A DNA stretch of 64,000 nucleotides, taken from the NCBI GenBank assembly GCA_001414485.1, contig LLEY01000057.1:124001-188000 (forward strand). Reading direction: 5' to 3'. The notes beneath the pieces are model-generated. The model ran no database searches. It was given only the letters and a program-made list of their open reading frames with translations, and was not told the origin of the DNA. Positions 49,001 to 59,562 of this stretch are shown piece after piece; positions within the stretch are counted from its first letter, which is position 1, and the number at the start of each line of letters is the position of its first letter. Source of the DNA: Calycina herbarum. Its lineage: Eukaryota; Ascomycota; Leotiomycetes; Helotiales; Pezizellaceae. The translations under genes and the position numbers were made by a program.

Positions 49001-49265
49001 AAATTTCCTAGCCAGTCCCATAGATTGCTTCCTAGGACCACGTTGGTTGTCGCAAAATTCGCTGGATTCCGCGATTCTATGCAATATTTTCGCAGGTTTC
49101 ACAAGAAGAGGGGTGCTTTATATATAGTGCTTGATTCTTCTGTGAGACCTCAGAAGTATAAACAAACCGCCAGACTAAGTAGCTGATACAGAACTCTGGT
49201 CGCAGTTTTCTTTGGAAGCTGCTCCATGATGCCATAGATGGCGATGCATCCCAGGCTTCCTGGGA
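46036..49265. other. Gene-poor stretch, no gene supported
   Basis: Short frames at 47076-47306 ('MTGYSAGQYAMLVASGLANW') and 48736-49002 look slightly protein-like but match nothing I know. They may be remnants. The promoter of the carboxypeptidase occupies the first few hundred bases. Confidence 0.45.
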
Positions 49266-49267
49266 TA

Positions 49268-49780
49268 CAGTGAGTTGCGAATTAAGCTTCCCTTTTGACG
49301 ATATTTTATAAACTATACGTTTTTAGAAAATTACTTATTTCCTAGATACTCTTTCCCTCTTTACTTAATAATAACGTATATTATTATATCCCTAAGAACA
49401 GCTAATAAGAGCTCTATACCCCCTTTCTTACTTTATAAACCTTTTAGAAAGAAAATAAATACTTTTATATATATCTAAATTTTTATAGGGTCTTAGTAGA
49501 GACTACTCAACTTTATAGGGGTATAGAAAATTTTCTTATAAAAAGGAGGATTTCTAAGAATTAACTATTACTAAATTTATACTTATTATACTTACTTAGA
49601 TATAGTAATAAATAGAGAGGAGGTATAAGAAGATATAGCGGTTCTTTCTAGCTAGGTCTTATATCTTAAAGAGTACTTTAGTTTTCTATTTTCTAAAATA
49701 AATAAGGAAAAAACCCAGGAAGAAAAAAGCATGGTTTATAAAAAAAGTGTTAAAAAGGAAGCTTAATTCGCAACTCACTG
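49268..49780. mobile_element. Tc1/mariner-like MITE, 513 bp, near-perfect 30-bp inverted ends
   Basis: The ends read CAGTGAGTTGCGAATTAAGC on the left and the same on the reverse complement of the right, extending through CTTCC for about 30 bp with one indel in the C-run. TA flanks both sides (49266-49267, 49781-49782). The interior is extremely AT-rich and has no transposase. The terminal repeats are much better preserved than in the two 472-bp elements, so it may be younger or a different family. Confidence 0.9.
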
Positions 49781-49782
49781 TA

Positions 49783-50360
49783 TCGTGCCATTTATTTTTC
49801 AAATCCAGCTCCAAAATTGGGCACATCGTGGATAGAGCGTATACTTTTCGGACGATAATCTGTTGCCATGAATTCCTTCGATGGATTAGAGTAAAGTAGC
49901 CACATATAGATTGAACGATTCGTAATCTTAAACCCCGGGCTCCGTGGCATCGGCTCTCCGTGGAGATGTTAGTGCTTACGCATAAAATAGTGATTTGCAA
50001 GAACTGGTGTTGATTCGAAACTGACTGTGGAGAGTGAAGATATGCTAGAAACTTGCCAGGATTTTTGAGCGGGTTCTTCTCATCACTGTTTGCTTCCTGG
50101 GAATGATTTCTCGGCACTGGACCCTGGCCCCCAATAATGCAATGTTGCTAACGATAAAAGCGAAGCAAAGAGATCCCGAAGCACTATGCTTGTGATTTCC
50201 AGAAGAATCAATAAAAATATCATGTGTGTACTGTACAATCTCATAACGTTTGTCATTAGACCCATTCTCTTTGCAACAATTTCTTATTAATAGTATCCCA
50301 AGGCACCTTGTCGTCAACTATTATGCCATACTCTAAAGATTCCAAACTCTCCACCTTGCT
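49783..50360. other. Intergenic, no gene recognised
   Basis: This is sequence between the 513-bp MITE and the first membrane-family copy. Short frames show no motif. Confidence 0.45.
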
Positions 50361-51667
50361 TTATGTAAACATACAGACAGTACAGTTCCTCATATATATC
50401 CAATATGCAAGGGAAAGTGATAGAGAGAATAATAGTGGGATAGCCACAAATTCCGCGACCTGATCGAATAGCACTTCACGATGCGCCTGACTCATAATTG
50501 CGCGACCCATATACTTCTTCTGGTCATTCTCGCTCAATTGTTCCCATTCTGCGTTGTCATTTATGCTCGCATCCTTTTCAATATCCCCAAAAGGAGATTT
50601 TCTCTGAACTAGTTCGGGCCTGCCAACAGTTCTGAAGTAGGATTTCTTGATCTGGGCGCACTTAAAATGAATTATGATAAAGAATGTAATTTTCAAAAAT
50701 AGTAACGCTGCAATGCTGGGAAAAGTAATGTAATTATCAATCCAGCATTTGCGATCGTTCTCCATTTTGAGGATTGCTTGCTAAAATTATGTTAGTATAT
50801 ATATAAGCAAGGTGGTTCTTTGAAGAAGAGAAAAATTACCGTAATTGTAGATACAGTCAGGGTCAACTTATAACCGACACATGCCACTTTTGCACCCAAA
50901 CGCGGGGTAAACACCTTAAAATATTTATGCCTTCTGCTTATTTATAATATAATTCCTTTGAGGGGTTAACTAATTCGAGAGTTAACTATAATTCTATCTA
51001 CTCGAATAACCTAGTAGATCTATATGCAAAAAGTTATTATGTAGTTAAGTAAGGCAAAGTAGCAAAGTACACGTTTTACACCAAAAAGTAAGCGAAAACA
51101 CCGAGAAAAACGCAACACCTCGCACGCATAAAGATTATATAAGCAGCACAGCTTACTAGCATTGCGCATTAAATAAAAAGATAGATAGACTACTTCTTAA
51201 ACTGAATTCTTGATCTTAGAAAAATCTATGGAGCGTAAGAGTAAAGATATGTGTTCGCAGAGTAGGTAAAACAGCTGTTTTTGGTGGGGTTTTGGAAAGT
51301 GTCGGTTATAAGTTGTCTAGTACTGTATGTATGCAATTGAAGCAAACGCAGGAGTTCCCCAGCGTTGAATTCTGAAGTACAAAGTCGGTGGCTGTTCAAC
51401 AACATAACGTTTCAACTGGTTCCCTGCAATTTTCATAATTTCCTTTCTCACCTCCTCGACTGATTTTTCCATGGGTTCCATCTTAACTCTCTGCTCGTCC
51501 TTGAGTTTGACAACCTCGACATGGCACGTCTCTGCGCCGTTTGCAAACATGGTGGTGTGTTCTAGCGTTACTTTGCTTCCGGATTGGGAACACCTCCAGT
51601 TCCCGTTTCTTATTGCGTCTTGAGAGATCGCGCTGATTTCGACTGTTTCTCCGATGCGCGCGGGCAT
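50361..51667 (-). pseudogene. Membrane-protein family copy A, coding exon 1 split by a MITE
   Basis: Exon 1 starts at ATG 51667 ('MPARIGETVEISAIS') and runs to the TA at 51326-51327, where a 472-bp MITE is inserted. Its last 12 coding bases lie beyond the MITE (50840-50851). A 59-nt intron (50781-50839, TACTAAC branch) follows, then exon 2 to TAA at 50361. Without the MITE and one TA copy the frame is continuous: 'AFASIAYISTIT' joins 'QAILKMEND', for 257 aa. The predicted topology is a soluble N-terminal part of about 100 residues, TM near the intron, TM 'SIAALLFLKITFFIIIHF', basic 'QIKKSYFRTVGR', acidic 'DIEKDASINDNAEWEQLSEN', then TM 'FVAIPLLFSLSLSLAYW'. Copies B, C and D share this layout and the intron position. 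The function is unknown. With the MITE in place the N-terminal frame stops at 51317. Confidence 0.7.
50854..51325. mobile_element. Tc1/mariner-like MITE, 472 bp, inserted in a coding exon
   Basis: The ends are CAGTCAGGGTCAACTTATAA (left) and CAGTACTAGACAACTTATAA (reverse complement of right), continuing as CCGACAC on both. TA duplications are at 50852-50853 and 51326-51327. It has no transposase frame. It has the same length and end layout as the element at 2638-3109, so I take the two as diverged members of one family. Confidence 0.87.
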
Positions 51668-52534
51668 CTTGAACTGACTATTGTGGGCGAGTTGGGGGTT
51701 GATCTTGTAATGAGTTGAATTGTGTGTGAAAAGAGAGTACAGATGCGAGTTTAAATAGTAGATTGCCCTGGTTCTTACTCGGTAGCCTCTAGTACGACCT
51801 TGAAAGTAGTGGTACCGTACTACTGCCTTTTTTCCTCCGTCAAAATACCGGGGGAACTCATAATAACGTCATAGTAATACGCGACTTTCCTCTCTTCTAT
51901 CATTACATAACTGAAATAATAACAATAATATTAGCAAATATTTAAATCGACTAGTTGGCTTCGCTTTTCGCGGGGGGGGTCTGTGACTCAGCCTGTGAGA
52001 TGTCCAAGTTTAAACATACACGTATCGTTGATTTCGACTCTCTTATATTACAGGACAAAGAAGCTTAGAACAAAGAATCACCTAATTGACTTTCCTCTCT
52101 AGAAAAGAGTACTAGGTATAAAGTCTTAGGCTCTCTTTTAAGCGTCTATTTTACTACTACTTTGCTTATTATATATATATAATAAAGCTCTCTAAACTCT
52201 TATACCTTATTTAACAAGTGACTAGGTAAAAGTACTAGTAGATCATTGTTCTCTTTCACTCTTCTGTCTTTTTATACGATATATTCTCGGATAAGGAGAG
52301 CTATCAATTGACAAGTTCAGGCTTCTCCTACAACATTTGGAATAATTCTGAATTGTTCTAAACGCCTGACACAATCTTTAGTGTAGTAGGAGCCGACCAA
52401 GCCTCTTCCATACTGGTCATTTATAGAATATTGCTTGAAATTGATGTATGTGGCCTAATTGTTGTCTGTATTTTCTCTCTGATTTTGGACAAGCTCTTTT
52501 CAATTGTTCTATGAATCCGGAATACATTTCACCA
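51668..52534. other. Intergenic, AT-rich in the middle; no gene recognised
   Basis: It lies 5' of copy A. The span 52020-52300 is strongly AT-rich with CTAG and TATATA words and looks like mutated repeat DNA, but I could not find clear terminal repeats. An imperfect inverted pair (GGCTTCTCCTACAAC near 52320, GTAGTAGGAGCC near 52382) could form a hairpin. Confidence 0.45.
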
Positions 52535-53290
52535 CTATGTAAGTGAAGAGAGAAAAGCCATTATCCCCAACACAAGTAATAGATCTGGAAATTGTATTTC
52601 AGAAAAGGCCCGAACTCTTATTGCAACGTCCAAATACATATCTTGCTCTTCCGTGCTTAATTTTGACCACTCATAAATTTCCTCCACTGCCAAATCGACA
52701 CCCCTTTCGATGTCGATAGTTTCGTACATCTTCGGGGCCTCTGCTGGCTTAGAAACATTTTCTTGATATTTTTGACTGATTTGGCGTTCTCTCGAGGTTT
52801 GCAAGACTTATAACTTAGCGACTATGATTATTACTCCTACTAAACTAAAGAAAGATAGGAAGGCGACTATCGGCGGTATTTCCATTTCAAAGATAAATGT
52901 TGTTATGACAGATCAGCAAAGAAGCACGGAGTGTAAGAAATCAAAGGGAAGAATTGAAACTTACAAAAATACATGTTAATTATATTATGAAAGAGTAGGC
53001 AACAAATGCTACGGCTAGAAAGTTATAGCACACACTCGGTGGCTCCTCGGCAACGATTTCAATCACTGTTTAGCTGCTTTTAAATTTTAGTGGTGTATTT
53101 CTCTCTTCGACTCCGGCTTGGAGTCAATGGGCTTTCGTTGCGCTCCTCTGGTTTAGACTCGTGTGTGAAAATTAAATCCTTCTTCGATGCTAAATACCTC
53201 CCGATATAGTACTTCTTTTGGCCCTGGGCTCGGATCACTCTCAAAACCAGCTTCTCATTCTCGTATTGTTCTCCTTAGTTCTAGGACAAT
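52535..53290 (-). pseudogene. Membrane-protein family copy B, heavily decayed
   Basis: The minus-strand reading matches copy C over its whole length. The N-terminal part is 'YENEKLVLRVIRAQGQ', then 'SRSREKYTTKI*KQL'. 'VAEEPPSVCYNFLAVAFV' is the first TM and is broken by TAA. The second TM is 'FFSLVGVIIIVAKL*VL'. 'SRERQISQKYQ', 'DIERGVDLAVEEIYEWSKLS' and a final TM 'FPDLLLVLGIMAFLSS' follow, to the stop at 52535. Three in-frame TAA codons are present, and no ATG precedes the N-terminal block. The intron's 3' splice site reads CATAACAAC where copy C has CATAACAG. The intact open frame at 52535-52804 is only the C-terminal part. Confidence 0.65.
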
Positions 53291-53427
53291 GATGAAATTT
53301 GATTGAGAGTTAGAAACATTGGTTTACACTATACTATTAAATCACCTTGGAATCCATAACCATGGATTTTTGGAACGCGTTACAAAGTAAACTATAAGAC
53401 AGCAAAAGGCATGTGACACCTGGTACA

Positions 53428-54094
53428 TCACCAGAAATGAAGATGTACTTCGTGCATTGCCTGAAATTTAATTGCATCCTCTATATAAGTGTTCTGTTCC
53501 TCCGCGCTTAATTTTGTCCACTCATCATTTTCCTCCACCACTACACCCTTTTCGATGTCGATAAAGCGGAGTGGCTTTGAGGCCGTTGCTGGCTCACGTT
53601 CCGTATATTTTTTTCTGATCTGGCATGCTCTGGAAGACAGCAAGGCACCTAACTTGACCACCGCTAATAGGACTCCTACCAAGCTGGCTAAAGACATAGA
53701 ATCAAAGACCGGATTTGATTCAGCTTCAGCAAAATACTGTTATGGCGGATTAGTAAAAAGCAAGGAGAATCGGTAGACAAAGGGAACTTACCAAAGCAAA
53801 TCTGATGTATAATATTAAATGAAAAGTAACATATGTCACGAGGAGCAATATACAGCACGAACATGGTGGCTCCTCAGCAACGTAGAGTTTTAATTGCTGT
53901 TCTGAAAATTCTTGCATTTAGGAATGTTTTTCTCTCCCCGACGCTGGTTCGGAACTTGTGGGTTCTTTGGGAAAGAACCTAAACCTGTCCTCCGATGCAG
54001 AATACTCCTCTATAAAATCCAGCGGTTTGCCCTGGGATCTCTGGACCGATATCGTCACTGGCTCTCCATCATTATATCGCATTTGGATCCGCAT
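53428..54094 (-). pseudogene. Membrane-protein family copy C, best-preserved two-exon frame but with one internal TAA
   Basis: From ATG 54094 or 54082 the frame reads '(MRIQ)MRYNDGEPVTISVQRSQ' to 'ASGREKHS', then TAA (53918-53920). The same frame continues with ATG 53917 'MQEFSEQQLKLYVAEEPP', TM 'CCILLLVTYVTFHLILYI', a 55-nt intron (53737-53791, phase 0), TM 'LASLVGVLLAVVKLGALL', 'ACQIRKKYTE', 'DIEKGVVVEENDEWTKLSAE' and a stop at 53428. Behind a one-base shift at 53430-53440 lies a further TM ('FLVMYQVSHAFCCLIVYF'), matching the third TM of copy A. A product of 144 aa starting at 53917 is still possible. CAA to TAA would be a C-to-T change in CpA context, as produced by repeat-induced point mutation; this is inference. 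Confidence 0.6.
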
Positions 54095-54280
54095 AGTGTG
54101 GGCGAGCCTTTGGCGGCTTTGTTTGAGAAAATCAATATGTTAGAAAATGAGGTTCTTGTGGTTGTTTTTGCCAAAAGAAGAGATGTCTGGAAGAGGAAGT
54201 GGGTGCGGGACTAAGTCGTAGATTACCCCTATTTCTTACCGCGGACTCACCTTTTAGTTTTGAAACCTTGTGAAAAAACA

Positions 54281-55321
54281 ATGACGACTTCAAATGTTCT
54301 AGTGCTCAACGAACCATCGATAGTAGAACCCGCCATCTCGCTTGGCCTGCAAGCCGGCTCACAGGTGAAGTGGTACAGGACTATCACATTTCATATAAAC
54401 ACTTTGTTGAATTTTACATATAATAGTAGAATATTCGAGCCATTAAATATGCTTTCATGCTACTTGCGGAGCCTCTTGAGAGATATTTCCCCTCGCTTGA
54501 AATGGTAACGTGACTTTCTATTCTTCTGGGACTAAGTCGATTTAGGTGGGGGCTTATAATCGAATAGAAGCTAATTCTTCCCTTCCCTCTTTCTGTTCCG
54601 TTTTTCCTTTTTGCAATCACGACTACGTGGCTGGTTTATCAGACTTTGGTGCAACCAAACGCAGCAGAATGGTTTCATCATCGTGGAGGAAGGGAGGGCA
54701 CACAGTGGCAAGATGGTCACGATGGTCTCGGTAGCAAATCAAATCACAGTCAACGAAAAGCCCAAATTTCAGAAGACGGTGGAGCTCGAAGTAAAGCCTG
54801 TGTCCGAAGACCCATTTTTCCTGCTGTGGAGAGCGCAATCACTAACGAGTCTGCTCATTTCTTTTATCCTCCATGAATTCGATTTCTTGGTAAGCTCCAG
54901 TACCCCGTCGGCACCCTCATGGTGAGTGTTTGCTAACAAGCATTAAGTATGTATATGCAACAATTATAGAATCGACAGAACTAAATTGGGTGCTTATTGG
55001 GGCATACCTCGTTATGTTCTTGGTCGTCAAGTTCTTATATGGGGGATCTCAGCCGTGGATATTGGGACAAATAGGGGCGAGGAAGTCATATGTGAGAAGG
55101 AAAGGGATTTGGAAGGCGCGAATTATGCCATAAAAAGCCGAGTAGTTACTGGAAACACGTCACTGGATGATCTGGAGGAAAAGAAGATGAACAGAGCCCT
55201 CCTCGATGCTGATCAGCTTCAGATTAGGCGTGGTTTGTTGGAGAGCAAGTTCCTTACGAGCTTTATGTTGGTTGTTTTCTTATATTTGCCTGTGAAGATT
55301 TTAGAAGTTATTTCTTCATAA
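54281..55321 (+). pseudogene. Membrane-protein family copy D (opposite strand), frameshifted
   Basis: Exon 1 may start at ATG 54281 ('MTTSNVLVLNEPSIVEP', or 54260 in frame) and end near 54364; the first intron (to about 54664) is uncertain. Exon 2 reads 'GFIIVEEGRAHSGKM', 'VNEKPKFQKTVELEVKPVSED' in parts, and TM 'SLTSLLISFILHEFDFL', ending at a GTAAGC donor (54890). The 58-nt intron has a GCTAAC branch. Exon 3 from 54948 reads 'YVYATIIESTELNW', TM 'VLIGAYLVMFLVVKFLY', 'GARKSYVRRK' and stops at 55133. The rest of the family pattern ('RDLEGANYAIKSR', 'SLDDLEEKKMNRALL', TM 'FLTSFMLVVFLYLPVKIL') continues in another frame to 55321, so a one-base indel lies near 55080-55110. Intron position and phase match copies A and C. 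Confidence 0.55.
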
Positions 55322-55878
55322 TTCTCATAACTAGATAATGCTTAAAAAGACCTAGCTGCCACGTACTGTACACTTAAACCATATGATGAATTGCTTTCTT
55401 GACTCGCTTATTCTGAAAAGAATAGTGAAATCTTCACCTAAGTCGTTCTCAATGACATGTTGCTTTCCACTGAAGTTGTTTATTTATTATTTTAGAAATA
55501 CATCTCTCCGTGCCATTTTGGATTTATCTTTCAATACCCTCGATTTGCGTTTTTCTAACTTGACAATATTTAACAAAAGGTTGCTATTAAGGTGTTGTAC
55601 AATAAGCGGTAAAAGCAGAAATGAGTTCTGGTAATTTATTACCATACACAACATTTATTGAGCATGATCTCATGAGACGACCATAAAAAGCGTACCTAGA
55701 TATCTTTTGAAGCGTAGTTTTAAATTGTGATGGAATAAACGGCCGCCAAGACTCTATCACGGACCCTACAAGTAGTCAGGCCATAATTGAAGCCCCACTC
55801 GTATGCCTTCAAGGTGACCTTGAACACGGCCTTCACTTCCCTCCGAATCAACCCAATGAATTCTTATTCCAGCTGAGC
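55322..55878. other. Intergenic; possible 5' extension of the next gene
   Basis: No separate gene. The frame of the downstream gene stays open upstream of its ATG from about 55726 ('LQGDLEHGLHFPPNQ') with no in-frame ATG, so it may be leader or an unrecognised 5' exon. Confidence 0.4.
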
Positions 55879-57859
55879 ATGACCGCCGTTCGAAGAGGCC
55901 AAGGGCCATTGAACCTCGATCTCCCCAAACACTCAAATCCCGACTTCCCGCCCATCTCGGCCCTCTTCCTCATCTATTTCGACATCAAGGCCGGTTACAC
56001 CATCGGATGGAAGCGATCATTGCCGGGAGTCGAGCTGGAGGGAGTGGTGGAATACAAGAGCTTGCCATCAGGTTTGCACACGGTCAAGGAGGATCTGATA
56101 TACTTTGTTCACGATAATCTTGCTGGACTTAGCGCATTTATCAATGCGCCCGCTGCTGAGGAGTCGCGAAATGCTCGCATGATTGCGGTGGGGGTCATGG
56201 TGCCTTTGAGCTATGGCAGACTTGGTCGCAGTTGGAAACATGCGGAGAAATTGAAGGAAATGGCAAGGTACGATAGCCTATGTTGTGGTGGGGGTTGTGC
56301 TGATTCAAACTTGTGTTTAGTGAGCTTGTCAAGGACAGCTCCAAGACGGAGATACTAGAGGAGTTTTGGGAAGAGAACAAGGCACAAGGCGAATCGCCGA
56401 CCGTTGAAACGGACTCTTTGATAGACACTCCAACGAGTGTCAAATTCCAATCAATACGAACATCCCCTTCGAAACCAAAAAGGCACAATAGAAATCGTTC
56501 TGCGTCCGATGGAGCTGCCCTCCTTCCTCCCGGCCAACATCTGTCCGCATATCACCCCGCATGGAGTTTGCCCAATTTATTAGAGACATTTGGACCTTTG
56601 ATATTTCCCATACATCGGGCAGCCCTCTTGCGCAAGAGGATCTTGATCACGGCGCATGCGCCTGTTCATGAGACTTGTAATTTTGGTCAGTACTCGATAC
56701 GCTACTCAGTTCCGGGAGAGACTAATGATCATGGCAGTATACGATATCTCGGTGCTTTCCAATATACCGCTTGCTGTGGGCGATTTATTGGCATCTACTG
56801 CTCCTCCTCAACGACTCCGACCTCTATTTTCGATCGGTGTACACGATATTCCATTATTAGAGGAGGACCTTCGAGCTGCCAAAGCGGCGGCAGCTACTTC
56901 CGAGTCCTCCGTATCCGAACATAGGGACGAGCCAGGATGCGGATGGATAGCATGTACAACAGACAGCATTTTGGCCATGAAAAGTTCTCTATATGATGTT
57001 TTGATTACAATGCCTGCCCCGCATTCCGAGAACGCATCAGAGAAAATATGGCCAAAGGTCGAGTCTCCACAAGGGGTGGAAATGAGAGCGACGCAACGAG
57101 ATTTGCGTCGATATACAGCTCTTCGATGGGGACTTTCACGGCATGTGTCACCACCAAGCAGTCCAACAGCTAGGCGGGGTAGTGCTGTTGAAGATGATAG
57201 TGGACGGGCGACCTCTTCGAGTACGATAGTAGTCAGTCAAGATCCCATACTTGATATTCCGGACACGGACGATATCATCGAGCCTCAGTCTTGGGCCGCC
57301 CTCGCCTACTCTGGATTTATGTGGTGGGCCAGTGCTGGTGAGCAAAGAGTCCATTCTGAACAAGAAACCGATTCCGACGCAGCTCTTCTCTCCGGTTTAG
57401 CCATCTCTCCCAATCCAGAAACAAGACCAAGATCACAATCTACCACCTCCTTGGGTGGAAGATCCATCAAAGAAGACGGCAATGCGACACAAGAAATGGC
57501 CATAATAGCCTACTTCCACAGACTTACCACCCAAATTCTCACATCGCTAAGTGATATTGTGGATGCCACCGACTCGGATGATGAACGAGAAGAAGAGCAT
57601 CAACCATTACGACACAGTCCTGATTCGCAGGATGGCGATATCAATGGACCATCGGTTTTCATCTCGAGTGATGATGTAGCATTGATGGGGTTAGAGTAAG
57701 TTTCCTTGTCTATTGTACAGTCATTATGTGCTAACTTTTCATAGTGTATGGAGTTCCACCGATCATCTCTTCGTCGAGGAAGTTTCTCGGGAATATTTTG
57801 GGCGTCGGGCCCATATCGAAGGACGAGAAATAGACGTATGTGGAATACGCATTTGTTGA
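55879..57859 (+). CDS. DENND11/LCHN-like protein (fungal DUF2347/Anr2 type)
   Basis: The protein has 608 aa in four exons (55879-56267, 56321-56685, 56738-57695, 57745-57859). All three introns are GT-AG and keep the frame. The N-terminal 'ALFLIYFDIKAGYTIGWKRS' and 'GVVEYKSLPSGLHTVKEDLIYFVHD' (in parts) are the family's upstream-DENN-like core. The second exon carries 'LPNLLETFGPLIFPIHRAALLRKRILI', and the junction restores 'FVYDISVLSNIPLAVGDLL'. Acidic, Ser-rich linkers follow. The C-terminus 'VWSSTDHLFVEEVSREYFGRR' to 'VCGIRIC' is typical and shows that the 3' end is complete. DENN-type proteins regulate Rab GTPases in membrane traffic, and the specific target is unknown. Confidence 0.85.
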
Positions 57860-59128
57860 GGGCTCTAATCCCTGGAGTCTCGGGATTGTTAAGTTGGGAG
57901 TGATGGATACTGTAAAAAATTGTGTGGGGTAGGAGTTTTGTAAGGTGTCAAGGAGTTTGTTGTTAAAACCAGGCTCATTAGGATTGTTGCCTGTTTTTTT
58001 CTTTCAAATTCAAGTGGCATTCCAGTTCACAGTATTCCAGGTCTCAGTATTTGGATAGATTGGGTAAAGCAGTCTTGTTTCTTTCCAAAGTTTATTTATT
58101 CTCCCTTTTCGGTCTCGCCAAGTGGCGTGTTAGACGCTACCTCGCGATAGACATTACAAAGTAGCAGTGAATACGTTAGATTTGTACCTGCCACATATTT
58201 AAAGTTGATTCTCAAAATATCTGAAAAGATATGAGATAGTCTAGAGTTCAACGATGAATATATACTTTTAACGATCATTAAACGAAATTTCATTTCCTTC
58301 ATCTCATCATCTTCCCTTCATCTCATGGTTTTTTCTTCATCTCAAAATAATCATACTTAACGTTGACTCCAACTCCGTTCCGTACCCCTAGGCAGTCAAA
58401 TACACAAGACCCAACTTTAAGTCTTACTGCACGTAAAGACATTTGATGAAAATCATTGTTTCAGATGGATAGGTTAATCCGGTAAACTGAGCAATTTTAC
58501 TCAGCTATTCAATTAGGCCAAAGTCCAACGTTCAGGGTACAAGCAAATTATCCTAAGTACTTGGAAAAATTCGAGTCAACTGTATTAAAAAGTTAGTATT
58601 TATTTACTGCCGCTTTTAACGTCCACCGCGAGGCTACTCTCCAAATTCTACTACGAATCTTGCTCTTTAATTTCCGGGGTTTTGAGGTCAAATTGATTTT
58701 ATCTGGGGTCAAAATCATCTCAAGGATTCAAATAAGCAGTTCTCCCACATCAAAAAGACAAGGCGATGTGTCGTGGTGGTCTGCTCCGTGGGAGTGGTTA
58801 ATACGACACTGCTGAACCTGGCTGTTTGAATCGCTCCTTTCCTCTACATCTCAACCCCCCTCCACCCACAACAACCTAGGAGGTCTTCCCCAGCCAACCT
58901 AAAGTGACTTTAAAGATGCAATTAAGGATTTCTTTTCGCCGCATAATGAAGGTGGTGTAGCGGGGTTGTCGCGATGCAGTTTAAAAAGACCAAAATAGTT
59001 CTCCATGTCACATAGGTGCTGAACCAGCTTTCTGTTTTCTGGGACGATTCTGATTCTGTGGTAAGGAGAAGCTGCTGGTCTTTATTCTTATCGCCAAAAA
59101 TCCCAGAAGTTTAAAATTTTGTTTGGTG

Positions 59129-59211
59129 GCTATTGGTAGGTTACCTACGCATAGCTGGACTTGGGTTTTCAAAGCGTGGTTTATTGCTATTAGTAGGTGA
59201 CCTATCGATAG
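59129..59211 (+). repeat. Pair of imperfect direct repeats, each with a palindromic core
   Basis: GCTATTGGTAGGTTACCTAC (start of 59129-59154, followed by GCATAG) and GCTATTAGTAGGTGACCTAT (start of 59186-59211, followed by CGATAG) match at about 22 of 26 positions. Each contains a near-palindrome, GTAGGTTACCTAC in the first. Dyad sites repeated at 57-bp spacing suggest protein binding. Confidence 0.6.
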
Positions 59212-59299
59212 TCTGCGCATCCTTCTTGGTTGTTCTTTCCTCCGATAATCGGGGGGAGCATTGATATCCCCACCCTCTTCTTCTCTACCTTTTTTTTGT

Positions 59300-59562
59300 C
59301 GAGTAAGCCACTGGTAAGCTAGTAAGCTTGGGAAATTATAGTCACGTGTTATCTACCCCTCTTCTCCCTCTCTTGGACTTACGTGCATATTTCTGGACCC
59401 CAATAAACAGTTTGTTAGCTTACTCGCTACATATTTTTGGGCCCCAATATCGGATTGGCATACTCGGTATTTGATGGCTTACTCGACAATCCATGGCTTC
59501 GTGGCGCTACTTTTTAGCCCCCAATATTTTCCAGCTTACTGGTCCATTTCATAGCTTACTCG
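59300..59562. repeat. Cluster of GCTTACTCG and CCCCAATA words
   Basis: GCTTACTCG occurs at 59418, 59477 and 59554, a variant GCTTACTGG at 59534, and the complement CGAGTAAGC at 59300. CCCCAATA occurs at 59398, 59442 and 59519. A related TGAGTAAGC lies at 59844. The alternating words look like a degenerate tandem array or a binding-site cluster. Confidence 0.5.

Noticed and set aside
51960..52320. Possible further transposon between copies A and B
   Set aside because: AT-rich and CTAG-rich like the MITEs, but I could not find matching inverted ends or target duplications.
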